From assembly GCA_963573385.1 (NCBI GenBank), contig CAUYLG010013672.1, positions 1-64,000 of the forward strand: 64,000 nucleotides of DNA, read 5' to 3'. Made by a program: the position numbers and the translations under genes. The notes beneath the pieces were generated by a model, which saw only the letters and a program-made list of their open reading frames with translations, ran no database searches and was not told the DNA's origin. Origin of the DNA: Cacajao melanocephalus (lineage: Eukaryota > Chordata > Mammalia > Primates > Pitheciidae). Shown piece by piece: positions 1 through 11,364 of this stretch (position 1 is the stretch's first letter; the number at the start of each line of letters is the position of its first letter).

Positions 1-141
1 CAGACAAAATCAGTATCTCCTAAAGTGGGCTCCAAATTGACAATTTTAGCAGTTTTCTCTAGAAAATTGTACACACAATAAATTATGAATATCATTGCTG
101 CCTTTATCAAATAGTATGTAGCTATATGGGGCAAAATTAGA

Positions 142-348
142 CTCTCTTTCTCTCTTCTTCCTTCCTTCCTTCTCTCCCTCCCTCCCTCCTTCCTTCCTTC
201 CATCCTCCCTTCCTTCTTCCCTCCTTCCTTTCCTCCCTTCCTCCCTCCCTCCTTCCTTCCTTCCTTCTTTTATTCCTTCCTTCCTTCTTTTCTTCCTTCC
301 TTCCTTCTTTCCTTCCTTCCTCCCTTCCTCTCTTCCTCTCTTTCTCTC
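142..348. repeat. Polypyrimidine (CCTT/CCCT)n tract
   Basis: About 200 bases are almost purely C and T on this strand, built from TTCC and CCCT units with TCTC at each end. It abuts the poly-T side of the minus-strand Alu at 349, so it probably grew from that Alu's A-tail. Mirror-symmetric homopurine-homopyrimidine DNA of this kind can form triplex structure. Confidence 0.9.
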
Positions 349-620
349 ACTTTGTCAGCCAGGGTAGAGTCACATGAGCATGACTCACTGGAGCCCCAAC
401 CTCCCAGGCAAAAGTAATCCTCTCACTTCAGCCCTGCAAGTAGTTGAGACTACAGGCACATTGCACGCACTACCAGGCCAGGCTAATTTTTACATTTTTT
501 TGTAGAGAAGGGGCTTCACCATGTTGCCCAGGCTAGTTTTGACTCCTGAACTCAAGCAATCCTCCCAGCTCAGCCTCCCAAACTGCTAGTAATATAGGTG
601 TGAGCCAACTGCACCTAGCC
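349..620 (-). mobile_element. Old Alu (AluJ-like), minus strand
   Basis: This reads as an Alu in reverse: a diverged GTCAGCCAGG start, GTTGAGACTACAGGCAC, GGCTAATTTTTAC, CACCATGTTGCCCAGGCT and a TGAGCC..CACCTAGCC end. The heavy divergence fits an old subfamily. Its A-tail side has expanded into the adjacent pyrimidine tract. Confidence 0.85.
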
Positions 621-870
621 TGGACTTGCTTGCTTAAATAGTAAGGAATTTATTAGGAAAATATTGAATTAATGCAAGTAATATTTATTAAAATCATGAA
701 TTATTGGTTTTCATAAATAAGTTATACACTTATTCTCTTTAATATACAATCAAGTTACTAAGTGAGTTCTTCATAAACAGTAAAAGGAAATATTTCAAAG
801 CCATGTATATTGTTTCTTATGACTCACAAACAAGTAATGTTTATTGTCAAAACTCTAAACACATTTTATT

Positions 871-1183
871 TTTATTTTATTTATTATTTATTTGTTTTTT
901 GAGATGAAGTTTCACTCTTGTCTCCCAGGTTGGAAAGCTAGGGTGCGATCTCGGCTCACTGCAACCTCCTCCTCCAGAGTTTAAGCAATTCCCTGCCTCA
1001 GCCTCCCCAGTAGTTGGGATTACAGGCATGAACCACCACACCCAGCTAATTTTTGTATTTATTAGTAGAGACGGAGTTCCACCATATTGGCCAAGCTGGT
1101 CTTGAACTCCTGACCTCAAGTGATCAACCTGACTCAGCCTCCTAAAGTGCTGGGATTGCAGGCATGAGCCATTGAACCTGGCC
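871..1183 (-). mobile_element. Alu (AluS-like), minus strand, with target duplications
   Basis: A full-length reverse Alu starts from a T-rich tail (TTTATTATTTATTTG), then GAGATGAAGTTTCACTCTTGT, and ends GAACCTGGCC. The direct repeat ACATTTTATT flanks it at 861-870 and 1184-1193, as expected for L1-driven insertion at a T-rich site. Confidence 0.93.
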
Positions 1184-1457
1184 ACATTTTATTATGTATA
1201 TTCAAACGTTAGTTTCCACACGAAATATTCAGGGAGAAAAAATATATTTACAGCTGCCTGCTATATCCTAAGCTTTACTATTTTATTTTTTATCCCAAAT
1301 TGAGACATTTTATTTCTGGCCCACTAATAAGTTTTTCCAAAATAAGGCATTTTAAAAATTAAGGGGTTTTAAAAGAATAAGATAACTTCGTACTTAATTT
1401 ATTCTTAAATTTTTGTTCATATTATCCTTGCCCTAATATTTCTTCTGACATTATACA

Positions 1458-1573
1458 TTTTTCCTATATTTGAATTCTTTCTTTTTCCAACTTTTCTTCT
1501 TTAATTTGTATGGGTTTGCACTTTTCTCTTTTAAATTTATTTCTGATATTTTTTAGTTTGAATCATTTTGTAT
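1458..1573. repeat. Direct repeat, copy 1 (116 bp)
   Basis: This segment runs from TTTTTCCTATATTTGAATTC to GAATCATTTTGTAT and recurs 722 bases downstream with only a few substitutions and one indel. The flanks differ on both sides. I do not recognise it as a known transposon. Confidence 0.85.
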
Positions 1574-2179
1574 ATATTCATTGTTATTTGTTTCTCTCTT
1601 CTTTTGTATTGAAAGACATGAAAACTTCTCTGAAGTTTGAAAACCAAAGAACATTTACTTGTACTAAACAAGGAAGCCTTGAAAACGTCTTCAGATTTGC
1701 TTTTCTTTTCCATTTGTTTTGTTTTTACTTATAGCGTTTATAATTTTTACTCCCTCATTAATCCAGCCTACATGTTAGGAAGCCATGACTTGACAACTCT
1801 ATTTTTTTTTCAACAATGAAAAGAGCTGTCAAGTTCTTCATATGGCTAATTAGCCACAGTGGAAGAATATCCACCTATTTTTGCCTCTCTGAATTTGCTT
1901 TGGAGATCTATGACACAAGGCTATAAAAATCTGTATTATAAAACATCCTGGTGAAATGCTAGATCCTATCTGTATTGCTTGATATCATCTTGTGGTATGG
2001 CCCAAGAACTATGTTTATCATATTACCATTCAGTAAAATGTTACTGATAAAAATCAAAAATAAATGAAGCTAATTCAATTTATTGCTGTGTATCAGTATG
2101 AGCTTTTATCATATTTTGAATACATCAAACTTTACTCATTTTTATGTATCTCATGTTACTAAAGGTTGTTTTTATTTAG

Positions 2180-2296
2180 TTTTTCTTATATTTGAATTCT
2201 TTCTTTTTTCTACTTTTCTTCTTTAATTTGTATGGTTTAGCACTTTTCTCCTTTAAATTTATTTCTGGTATTTTTTTGGTTTGAATCATTTTGTAT
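2180..2296. repeat. Direct repeat, copy 2 (117 bp)
   Basis: This is the second copy of the segment at 1458-1573, in the same orientation. The two copies look above 90 percent identical by eye. Sequence before and after does not match, so this is a short duplicative insertion rather than a tandem duplication of the whole 722-base interval. Confidence 0.85.
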
Positions 2297-2667
2297 GACC
2301 TTCAGATACAGAGAGTAGAGGAAAACATAAGATACAGCATGGATGCAATAAAGTCAAAAATGATGCAAGTCTTAAGAAAATAATTTAGGAATCTACTTTG
2401 ACATGCCAGAGGAGGCTTTATACAAAAAGTTGGGATTTGGGCAGAGATGTAAAGAATGTGTGGGATTTGGGAAATGGGATTGGGAGCTGGGGAGGCTTTC
2501 TAGGCAAAAAGAACAGAGAGAGAAATGGCATGGGGAAATGTAGGAGGTGGGGGATAGTTAAGTTTAAGCAGAGTACACGGTGATTTGGGAGAAATAGCAA
2601 TGTGTGTTGGAGGCACCAAGGATACCTAACTGATGGGGAGAGAATGATAGACTCAGGGATCAATAAT

Positions 2668-2810
2668 AGTATTTATTGAGCTCATGCTGTTTTCCGGACA
2701 CTTAGCTGAACATGTTGCATGTCTATCCAATCTAATTCTCATAATAGTAGTATGAAATAAATATTCAAAAGTACCCCATTTCACAGAAAAATAAATGCAG
2801 AATACTGAAT
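2668..2810 (-). repeat. MIR fragment, minus strand
   Basis: The order TATTTATTGAGC, a diverged GGACACTTAGCTGA, ATCTAATTCTCATAA and CCCATTTCACAGA follows the reverse of the mammalian-wide interspersed repeat core. Confidence 0.6.
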
Positions 2811-4340
2811 GCCTTCAAAAACTTAGAAGAAGAAAGCTAAGTGGATGAAATTGGAGTGGTGAGGAGAATAGCAGACAGGATACATCTTTTAAAAACTCAA
2901 GATAAGGAGACTCAGAAATTACACATGGAATACAGCCAAAAAAAGCCAGAAAAGAGAACTCACTAAGGGAAATAATGCATAATGTTCTTATTTTAAGGCT
3001 GTATTCCGGAGCATTTCTCAATATGCTCAACTAGTTCAATCGACTTTTAAACTCGACTGTTTTTAATATTTAGCTTAATCTCTCTGAGAAATGTATTTTA
3101 ATATTTTGTAGATCTGAGTTAAGCTAATGGTTCTATTTTTGCCTTTGTCTACTTAGTTGATAATATTTAATAAGATTGAACATGATGAAACCCAGTCTAA
3201 TTGTGGTCTTGGCTAACCACTGACTTTATATTTCATCAAAATTTTACTTACTTAGTCATTTCTCTTTTTTTTTAATCAGTAGACTCCTTTCACTGTAAAG
3301 GAATAAACAGTTAGGTTCTCAAGTCTTTGAAGCAAATGCTTAGCTACCAAGACTCATTAAAAAATTGTCTAAACCTCTGGCTCCTTAGTCTCCTTAACAG
3401 ATGGGTAGGAGTAATCAAAAACCAGTCTTATTAACATCTCTTGTTTGAAATTAGCTTCTGATTCTAATCAGTACAACGTATGTCCTCTTTAAACATTTAT
3501 TAAAAATAGAAAAAGCATTCTGAATCAATACGCAGACCTGGATATAAGAGTTCTGAATTATGCCATACATGTTGGCACAGGAATAATGCCAGTGAAAGGA
3601 CTGATAACAAATTTACATGACTAATTCCGTGTCATTATTATTAGTTTGCTATTATCCTTCCCACAAACCAGACTTTAACGTTGTATAATTCCAGATCTAG
3701 AAACCAGGGAAATGTTTGTCACATTTAGAGAATTTCTGCTATGAAATTAGTAACAAAAAGGGATATCTATTTTTACATGCTCTTCCCTTTTTCATAACTA
3801 GGTTTGCAAGTAATGTCCTATAAAATATACTTTGCTCTTTAGTTTGTAAAGTACAAACTCAAGCTTTCAATTTAATAATTATGCCTTTAAAATGATGAGG
3901 GAGGTAGCCCAGTTAAATAAAATACTAAATTGCAGTTCAAACAGAAGTTATCTTCCTATTGCTCACCAAGAAAACAGGACTTGCCTACATCCAACAATTC
4001 TGAAAAATGTTCACCACATAAAGGAGGTATAATAATCCGAAATCCAAGAAATGTCTCACACAGAAATTAAAAATGATTTCAGTGCTGTGGAGTTGGACAA
4101 TTGCCTCTCAGCAACGCATACTGTGCTTAGGACGTGACTGTTTCATAATATGCTGACCTTCAATAAAAATAATGACAATACTTATAGTACCTGAAATATG
4201 AATACTACATAACAGTACCCATCAAAAGCAAGAAAGCTCATATCGTTTTGTTTTACTCATGCATACACATTTGCAAAAGAGGCATCCCAAAACTTCATAT
4301 TTATTTTTCTAAAATCATGTTAATTTCTTATTTATTTCAG

Positions 4341-4428
4341 GCATTACTAGAGACTCAAAATTTACTGCGCACTCAGGTTGCAAATTTTACCTTCAACCTT
4401 GGATTTTCAGGGAAGTTTTACCACACAG
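4341..4428 (+). CDS. NDST4: NDST4 internal coding exon, 88 bp (N-deacetylase domain)
   Basis: This internal exon codes for 29 residues plus one base of a glycine codon. The peptide begins [12 protein letters not shown] and continues into [16 protein letters not shown], a block highly conserved in bifunctional heparan-sulfate N-deacetylase/N-sulfotransferases. These are Golgi type II membrane enzymes that remove acetyl from N-acetylglucosamine in heparan sulfate and then sulfate the free amine. The block lies in the N-terminal deacetylase half, roughly residues 330-365 of an enzyme of about 870 residues. The acceptor is tttatttcag just before 4341 and the donor is GTAAGG at 4429. The frame is open and joins exactly (phase 1) to the exon at 10862. 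As I recall the family, E in ALLETQ and TQVANF point to NDST4, while NDST1 and NDST3 carry ALLDTQ and AQ(I/V)TNF. The paralogue call comes from memory of the sequences, not a search; NDST3 is the alternative. NDST4 is known biochemically as the member with weak deacetylase and relatively strong sulfotransferase activity. Confidence 0.85.
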
Positions 4429-7334
4429 GTAAGGAGCTTTGTGTTCTCAGGCAGCTACATATAAATAGGAAATAAATTTTTGAATGATCCATAAGTAGTA
4501 GAAATAGATTCTCAAGATTGATTATGGGAAAATCTTGGGCACAGTATTTGAGTAGCCAAATCCAAAATCAATGAGCATATTTACTTCGGCAAATACTTAC
4601 AATCAAGGGCAAAAGAGGAAGAGAATTGACTTTTTTAACTCATGTTTTAAAAACTAGAAAGCATAACCACTGTTCTGAGTATGACTGTGGATCCTGTTTC
4701 TCAGCAAAGTACAAGTAGAAGGCATAGCAATGGTGGTGATGATGATGATGAAAATACTAATAATAATAATTGACAGAATTTTAAAATTATCAAATAGTTG
4801 TTGTGATAGATATTTTTGTGCCTATTATTTTCCTTTGGAAAACATCTGATGATAGAGAGAAACTTTATGGCCTCAATGAAATGTAATACATTCTAAGGGT
4901 CATCTTGTTAGTTTACCTTCCATTGCAGGATTTTTTTCCCTAAAAAAACAAATTACCACTAATTTTGGCCCAACTTAGATTAAAACTAACACAATCAGAC
5001 TTGTATTTCTTTCCATCTCTATCCACTCACAATTGTACTTCTGTTTAGTCTCAGCCTCTCAGCAAATTCTCAAAATGTGTGTTATTCATGTGCTACTGTG
5101 TTCTGATATTCCTTACTTTTTTACTTACCCTCACCTCCAAACGTTGACTTTTATTTTCTGAATATTAGCATTGAAATAACTGGAACCATTTTAGAGAAGG
5201 CTACATTAATAAAATTGATTGTCTTTGACAAAAAGAGTACTAAACTATATGTTGGGGCCTGCATTAGGGAAATACCTATAGTCTGCTTCTATTTGTGAAT
5301 CTATGCTGTGAACTAAACAATTTGCTTAGAACTTCTCACTGTTGTTTCACAGCATCTTAGTGAAAACATTTCACAGCATTTATTCTGTATGCATGTATGC
5401 AATTTATTGACCCATTAAAATATTCTATTTAAAGGTAGTCTTTAGTTTTCATAAATATCTTTACTCAATGAGACTTTTTAATGTAAAAGCTCAATATAGT
5501 TTATTAGAACATTGAAATAGCAATGTCTTATTGGCTTTTTCTTGAGATGCATTTTATCTCCTGCTTTGAAACATGTAAATCTGCTTAAAGTAATAGAAGG
5601 AAAATTAGTATGTAGACCGGTTGATAAATCAAATGATCACATATTTTTAAAGGATATTTTGCAGAAAAAGATTTGGGTCATCATATCCGCACAGGCAAAG
5701 CAATTTCAGCTTCCAATTTTGAAAATAGACATGGTTTTGTAAATCTTTTTCAAAAGCCCCTTCAGTAAATGATTTCAGACCTAAGAAGCTCTGACTATGA
5801 AGTTATAAAGCAGATAGCTTTAAAGGCTGTATCTACACATGCAGAGGGAAAAATTATGGGATTATTTGGAGTTCACACACAAACAACACTATTTTGTTTT
5901 AAATAGCTGTACATTGTAAGTAAAGTCATTCTCTTGGCTGAAATATATCTGGATAACTGCCTCAGTTTTTATTTACTTTTCATACTCAGACCTATTAAAC
6001 CTGCTAAACATTTGCAAAGTTAATGTTGATAGAGGTTATAACACTTCTCATTTCGTCTTTAAAACTCTGAACATGCACGCAGTACACAACCACTGGGAAA
6101 TGAGCAGCACACCAGTCAGTATCACAGAAATAGTTATTGAAGAAAGACAGCAAAAAAGAAAGATGTATTTTCATTATATCCTTTAAGCAGACGTTATTGA
6201 CTCTTTACGGTGAAACCAATATAACAAAAATAATAGAATAGTTTGCGTTGTAGTACTGTGGTGATAACACACTTTAGAGAATAAGCAATATTTATAAATT
6301 TTGGAAGTTTAATTTCTTTCACATCAATATGTAATTTTTATTTAATAGATATATCTACTTTATTTGCTGAATCACTGAAAGGCACCTATAACGTGTTTCA
6401 AGAGTGCCATCATAATTATATTGAATACCTATTAATGCACTCAGGTATATCAAAGTTTCTTCTAGCACTGAGTTACATAACAGTGATACCCTTTTGGATA
6501 TCAGAAAGATGTGCTTCACCCCTATCTTGTCACATTTCTATCCAGAGATTTCACATACAGAAAAAAGATTGCAAATCAAGGAGGTGCATTCCTTACATGT
6601 GCACTTGGCTGTGATGTGTAACCATGATGAGATGGCCTTGTCAGACTGGACTATCTCATTTCTCTCCCAGAATGATCTGATTTCCCAATGCATGAAGATG
6701 CTGATGGATGAGCCTCATTGTTTTGAAGACATTTAATCACATATGCCCAGTGTAATAATGACTCATTCTGCATGTTTAGACTGCTTCACTTATTTGTATT
6801 TCTCATGTATTCTTTCCTGTTCAATTTCTCTGTCCTTCACATGCTAAAAACAATCTCACCCCAAAAGGGCGTGTCACTAAGTTTTTCCTAAAGTCATTTC
6901 ACCCACAGGTGCCAAATTGAAAGAGGAAGGACAGAGTGCTGATTAAAAGGAAAAAAATAAATAAAAGCATGGAGTTTAGAATGAAATAGCAGAGTCTGAA
7001 AATATTTAGAGTTTGAATGGAATTGCATAACAAAAGCTCAATTGAAAAATGGAGACATTATAGTCTTCGGATGCCTTCTTTGAAAGAAGAGCTGCCCACT
7101 ATATTTTGTGAGGGACATGATTTCTGGTGACAATCATTGCTGTTCTTTTGAGTTAAATGTGACCCAACCAATAATTCATGAATAATGTTTGCAAATTTAA
7201 TTAACATTGGTCTTTTCCATGAGAGATGATTTTATCAAAAAAATAGCATTTTCTGTAAAATCATTAACATTCAAGAATGACAGTATGAAAAGTGTTACAT
7301 TCTTTCCCCTTTTGTGATTTTTTTTTGTCTTTCT

Positions 7335-7545
7335 GTATAGCGCATTAGTTAAAAGACTAGATATTGATAACAAACTTCGTGTTCAAATCCAGATTCTTAC
7401 ATTTTGCCAGCTATGTGAACACAGTTTACTTAAATTTTCTGTGCCTTAGTTTATATATCTACAAAATGAGGATAATAATGTCTCTTTTATTAAGGAACAA
7501 TGCCTAGCATGTTACAAGTGCTATGTAAATCTTTATTATTATTAA
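7335..7545 (+). repeat. MIR fragment, plus strand
   Basis: The hallmarks are in order: GTTAAAAGACTAGA, TTCAAATCCAGATTC, CCAGCTATGTGA, CTGTGCCTTAG, ACAAAATGAGGATAATAATG and ATGCCTAGCA near the 3' end. Confidence 0.8.
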
Positions 7546-7856
7546 TTTTAAAGTTATTTTCATATGACACTCAAATGTTATCAAAAAGTAAATAGTAGAC
7601 AATTCATATGGCATTATTTTCTAATTTTAAACCGTGGGTAGCTTTTAGTCAATGTTTATCATCCTACAGTTCTTTATATTTAATATAATATTTAAAGTAG
7701 TTTATTATATGCCCATATATATGGAACCATGACAGGCTCAATGTACAAGGAAAATTAGGAAATATCTTTAACATTTAGAAATTATAATATTTTACACAAA
7801 TTACACAAATAGGTAGAAATTTTTACCAAAGAGAAAATACAGACACTAAAATTTTA

Positions 7857-7900
7857 TATATACACACACACACAAATATATATATATATATATATATATC
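7857..7900. repeat. (CA)n/(TA)n microsatellite
   Basis: A short CA run is followed by about 11 TA units. It is the only simple repeat of note in the intron between the two exons. Confidence 0.9.
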
Positions 7901-9494
7901 TTATTTTAATGTAATAACTGTACTTTTAAGGAAATTAACCTGTAGGTCTTGCTAAAATTATTAATATTTTGGCAGACTTAAATAAATTTTAGAAGCATAT
8001 TTTTATCTCATAACACAGATTCTCCAAAAGCGATAGTAAAGGAACAAACTCTTCATGTATTTTACTTCTGAACTGAAGCATTTTTATTCATTGGTAATCA
8101 GGAAACGTAAAAAAATAATAATTTTTAAATAAAAGTAAAATGTATTTCTTTTTCATTCATAATTATCTAGATCAAGATCTAGATCAGATTCAAAGTGCAA
8201 GGTTTAATTTGAGCACAGATATTTTAATGGTCTGTTACTTTTGCTAATCTGGTCACATATAGACTACAAATGATATTTCCACATATAATTTAAGTATATA
8301 TTAGATATAGAAAAAAATATGTTTACAGAAAGTACAAAATGTAATACTTTCATCTAGTTGGAGTTAAAATCATTTGAGATTCTGCTGCCATCCTCAGTAT
8401 GGTTTAGTATCTTATTATTAAGCTCTTTCCAGTGTCAAAGGCTTGCCTCATGTGGCTTTGAATTATATGACCAGCATAAAATAAGAGAAAAGCTGACAGA
8501 AATTAATCCATGATGCAAACAAAGAAAGATTTTAACTTTACTATCTGCCTTTTTGAGGCTTTTTATACATTAACATAGTCTCTAATACAAAAATTGCTAA
8601 GATATTATGATCAGTCATCCATCTGTTTCTATCAATAGTCCACAAAGTTTTCTTTAAATTGAATAATTGACCTCCTACCTGGTCAAGTGTGAATTATGTT
8701 CTTCCTGCCACTTGCAATAATGATCGGCAGAATTTAAAATGAATGGAAGCATTTTCAAACACTCTGTATTCAAAATACAACAAGATAATTTCAGGAGGGT
8801 GGGAGAACTATCAATTCTTTCATCATATGTGACATAAAGTAATTCTTTCTAATCTATGCCTCAATTTGCTAAAATATGACCATGAGAAACATCGGTAATA
8901 TAAACACTTAATCTGAGGGAGTGATAAACTCTTCTGCATTTGAATTTTAAGATTTCATATTCTTAACATATTAATAAAAGTCAAGATATGAATCGGTAAT
9001 ACTAATAGTGTTAGCAAAAAACAAAAATTAAGAATTCTTCTGTTCATATTAATTACAAGACTTTATTACTTTCCAAAATTTCTAACAGAAACATAAATTT
9101 CTTTACTCTGTGTAGTAGCACTGATGGTGCCAAAACCTAAATTAAACATGAAGGTCCTTACAACTCTTGAAGACTATGAATTATGAACTGTATTCCAAAA
9201 ACAGTGAATATACATAAAAAGAAAGAAACTGCCATGTACTTCAGTGGCCATGTTAAGCTGCTAAATCCACTGACTTTGGTAAATATAGACTAAATTAAAT
9301 TATTCATTTATTCACTGCTCTGGGGAAATGGCATATTACAGTACAGGGTAAAGGAATCCAGTCCTTGACTTTATAACCTAGGCAGGCAAAAATTCTAAAA
9401 AGTGTGAATACATTTAAGTTCAAAACACAGCAAGCATAAAGCAATAGATAGAATTTTTAAGGATATCCTAATATTCCAAAAGTGCTGTTTGCAA

Positions 9495-9700
9495 GTCACA
9501 CTATTAAGTGCTTTAACAAATTGATCTCATTGACTCTTTGCTAAGACCTGGTAAAACAGGTATTTATTATCCCATTTTAAACCAGGGAACTAAGACCTGG
9601 AGAAGTCAACTTGTCCAAGATCACATAGTTAATTAAGTGGCAAAACAAGGAACTCTTCTCCAGGTACTGAGTGACACCAAATACATGCTTTAATCCTTTC
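9495..9700 (-). repeat. MIR fragment, minus strand
   Basis: Reverse MIR order: TTAAGTGCTTTAACA, TATTTATTATCCCATTTTAA, GGGAACTAAGACCTGGAGAA, CTTGTCCAAGATCACATAG, then GGCAAAACAAGGA. Confidence 0.75.
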
Positions 9701-10861
9701 ATGGCGCTACTTTCATGACCATGGATATTTTTGTTTTAGGACACATAAATGGAACATTCAGAGAAAACTCTTATAACAATTGTTAATATTTATTCCCTGA
9801 ATTTAAGTAAAAAGAATAAAAAAATCAAACACCCATCTGTAAAACATACTATTTTATGAAAGAATAAACCAAATAATACACCCCACACTATAAGCCAGGA
9901 CTTGCTGTTTTACTTTATTTATATAGTTAAGCAGTAAGAGAGAAAGCAGGAATTAATTCTTACATTATTGATTCACAACATTTGTAAATTGAGCTAAATA
10001 TAGTAAAATTATACAAAATAGTACCAAAACCCTATCATTTCATTTGTGGATATTCTTGGGTACCTGCAATATAATTAATTCCCTTAGAAGTATGTTGTTT
10101 TTTTTTTTTTTCTTAACTATGGCATAACAATATATTTTGGTTTTTATTTCCTATGTATTGGGTGCTGTTAAAAAAATTTCCCAAAAGAAGAAGAGAAATA
10201 CTAGTATTAAATTCTGAAGTCATGTTTATGTTACAAACAGTTATCAGATTCATTGTTTAGTTTTTATGAAATATTTATTTTTAAATGGGAAATTTGACAT
10301 GTATAACATTAAGTGAAAAATGTAGGCATGCAAAAGTATTAGTACAACAGACAAACTTTTAAAATATAAGTAGAAAAAGATTTTTGAAAATAATACAGAA
10401 ATGTTTTCACTTGTTAGCTCTAGAAGATGGTCTTGTAGGATATTGTTTTTGTGTTTGTGTTTGTTTTTTGGCTTTGTATATTACTTGCCTGTGCTTTCCA
10501 CATTTCTTTAATAGGCATATGTTATTTCTGTAATCAGAAAAAAAATTAACTAATTTTATGAGTTAAAATTTATGTTCAATTATTTGAGAATTATCCTTAA
10601 AATATAAGGGTATAAAATACCCTTAAATTGTAAACTAAACAACTGTCTGACCTGGGGCTAGCCATGCCTACCCAGCCCGTCCCAATCCAAAGTCTTCTTG
10701 CCATTGATTCAATTTAGACTGTGGTCTTTTTTTCTCATTAAAAAGCCCACAGAATTGGATATATGTACTGGAAGCATGAAAAATAACATAAATCTGACAA
10801 AAGTAACCTTTAAGCTAGTCAGAAATTTTTACTAAAGCTATTTTAACTTTATGTTTTATAG

Positions 10862-11016
10862 GGACTGAAGAGGAAGATGAAGGGGATGACCTTTTACTTC
10901 GGTCTGTGGATGAGTTCTGGTGGTTTCCTCACATGTGGAGCCACATGCAACCCCACCTCTTCCACAATGAGTCATCTTTAGTAGAGCAGATGATTCTCAA
11001 CAAGGAATTTGCACTG
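10862..11016 (+). CDS. NDST4: NDST4 internal coding exon, 155 bp (N-deacetylase domain)
   Basis: This exon completes the split glycine codon (GG at 10862-10863) and then encodes 51 residues, ending in phase 0 after NKEFAL. The peptide starts [18 protein letters not shown] and contains [17 protein letters not shown], one of the most conserved stretches of the NDST deacetylase domain. It shows two overlapping H-x3-H patterns (HMWSH and HMQPH). I infer these histidines help hold the catalytic metal, as in carbohydrate-esterase-4-type deacetylases. A potential N-glycosylation sequon, NES, follows. The acceptor is tttatag ending at 10861, with a weak polypyrimidine tract, and the donor is GTGAGC at 11017. 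[11 protein letters not shown] fits NDST4 as I recall it; NDST3 reads DDCLLGSVDEF. There is no stop, frameshift or odd residue, so the gene appears intact here. The next exon should start with a conserved EHGIP-like peptide; I did not find it in the remaining 53 kb. Confidence 0.88.
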
Positions 11017-11364
11017 GTGAGCATATTTTATTGTGGTATCTTTTGAACTATAAGTTGTGATCTCGTAGTGGAATTGTAAAATCAATGCATTAGGTTGAAT
11101 ACATTAGAAATAGAAAAAAATATAATATCAGGGTACATCACGCACATTGAGGGTACATACAACTTTGTGATATTTTGTTTCAGATATGTGTGTATGTATA
11201 TGTATAGGTCATGATGTGATTATATGTGAAATATATTTCAAAAAGTAAGTTATTTTCAGAAAGCTGTCAACTCCTGTTTTATGAGATGATTATTCTTGCA
11301 TCTACGAAGACAAAAAATAGTAAAAACTTCACTGTATTCTCAGTCCAATATAATTAACCATTCA

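Larger units (their letters stand above)
1..4340 (+). other. NDST4 intron, 3' portion (upstream of first visible exon)
   Basis: This AT-rich intron DNA ends at the acceptor AG at 4339-4340. It holds two Alus, a pyrimidine tract, a 116-bp duplicated segment and a MIR fragment. Bases 2390-2660 are purine-rich and may be an ancient LINE piece that I cannot assign. From about 2820 to 4340 I see only unique-looking sequence. The preceding NDST exon, which should carry the conserved aspartates of the deacetylase site, lies left of the window. Confidence 0.75.
4429..10861 (+). other. NDST4 intron between the two visible exons (6,433 bp)
   Basis: This complete intron is bounded by GTAAGG and TATAG. 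It is AT-rich and contains two MIR fragments and a short CA/TA microsatellite, but no Alu or L1 that I recognise. Segments 4429-7330, 7905-9490 and 9700-10861 look unique. A small stem-loop sits near 10605. The lack of recent insertions next to the exons is notable compared with the downstream intron. Confidence 0.8.

Noticed and set aside
877..1185. 102-codon frame, minus strand
   Set aside because: It is Alu sequence read through; Alu consensus commonly gives such frames.
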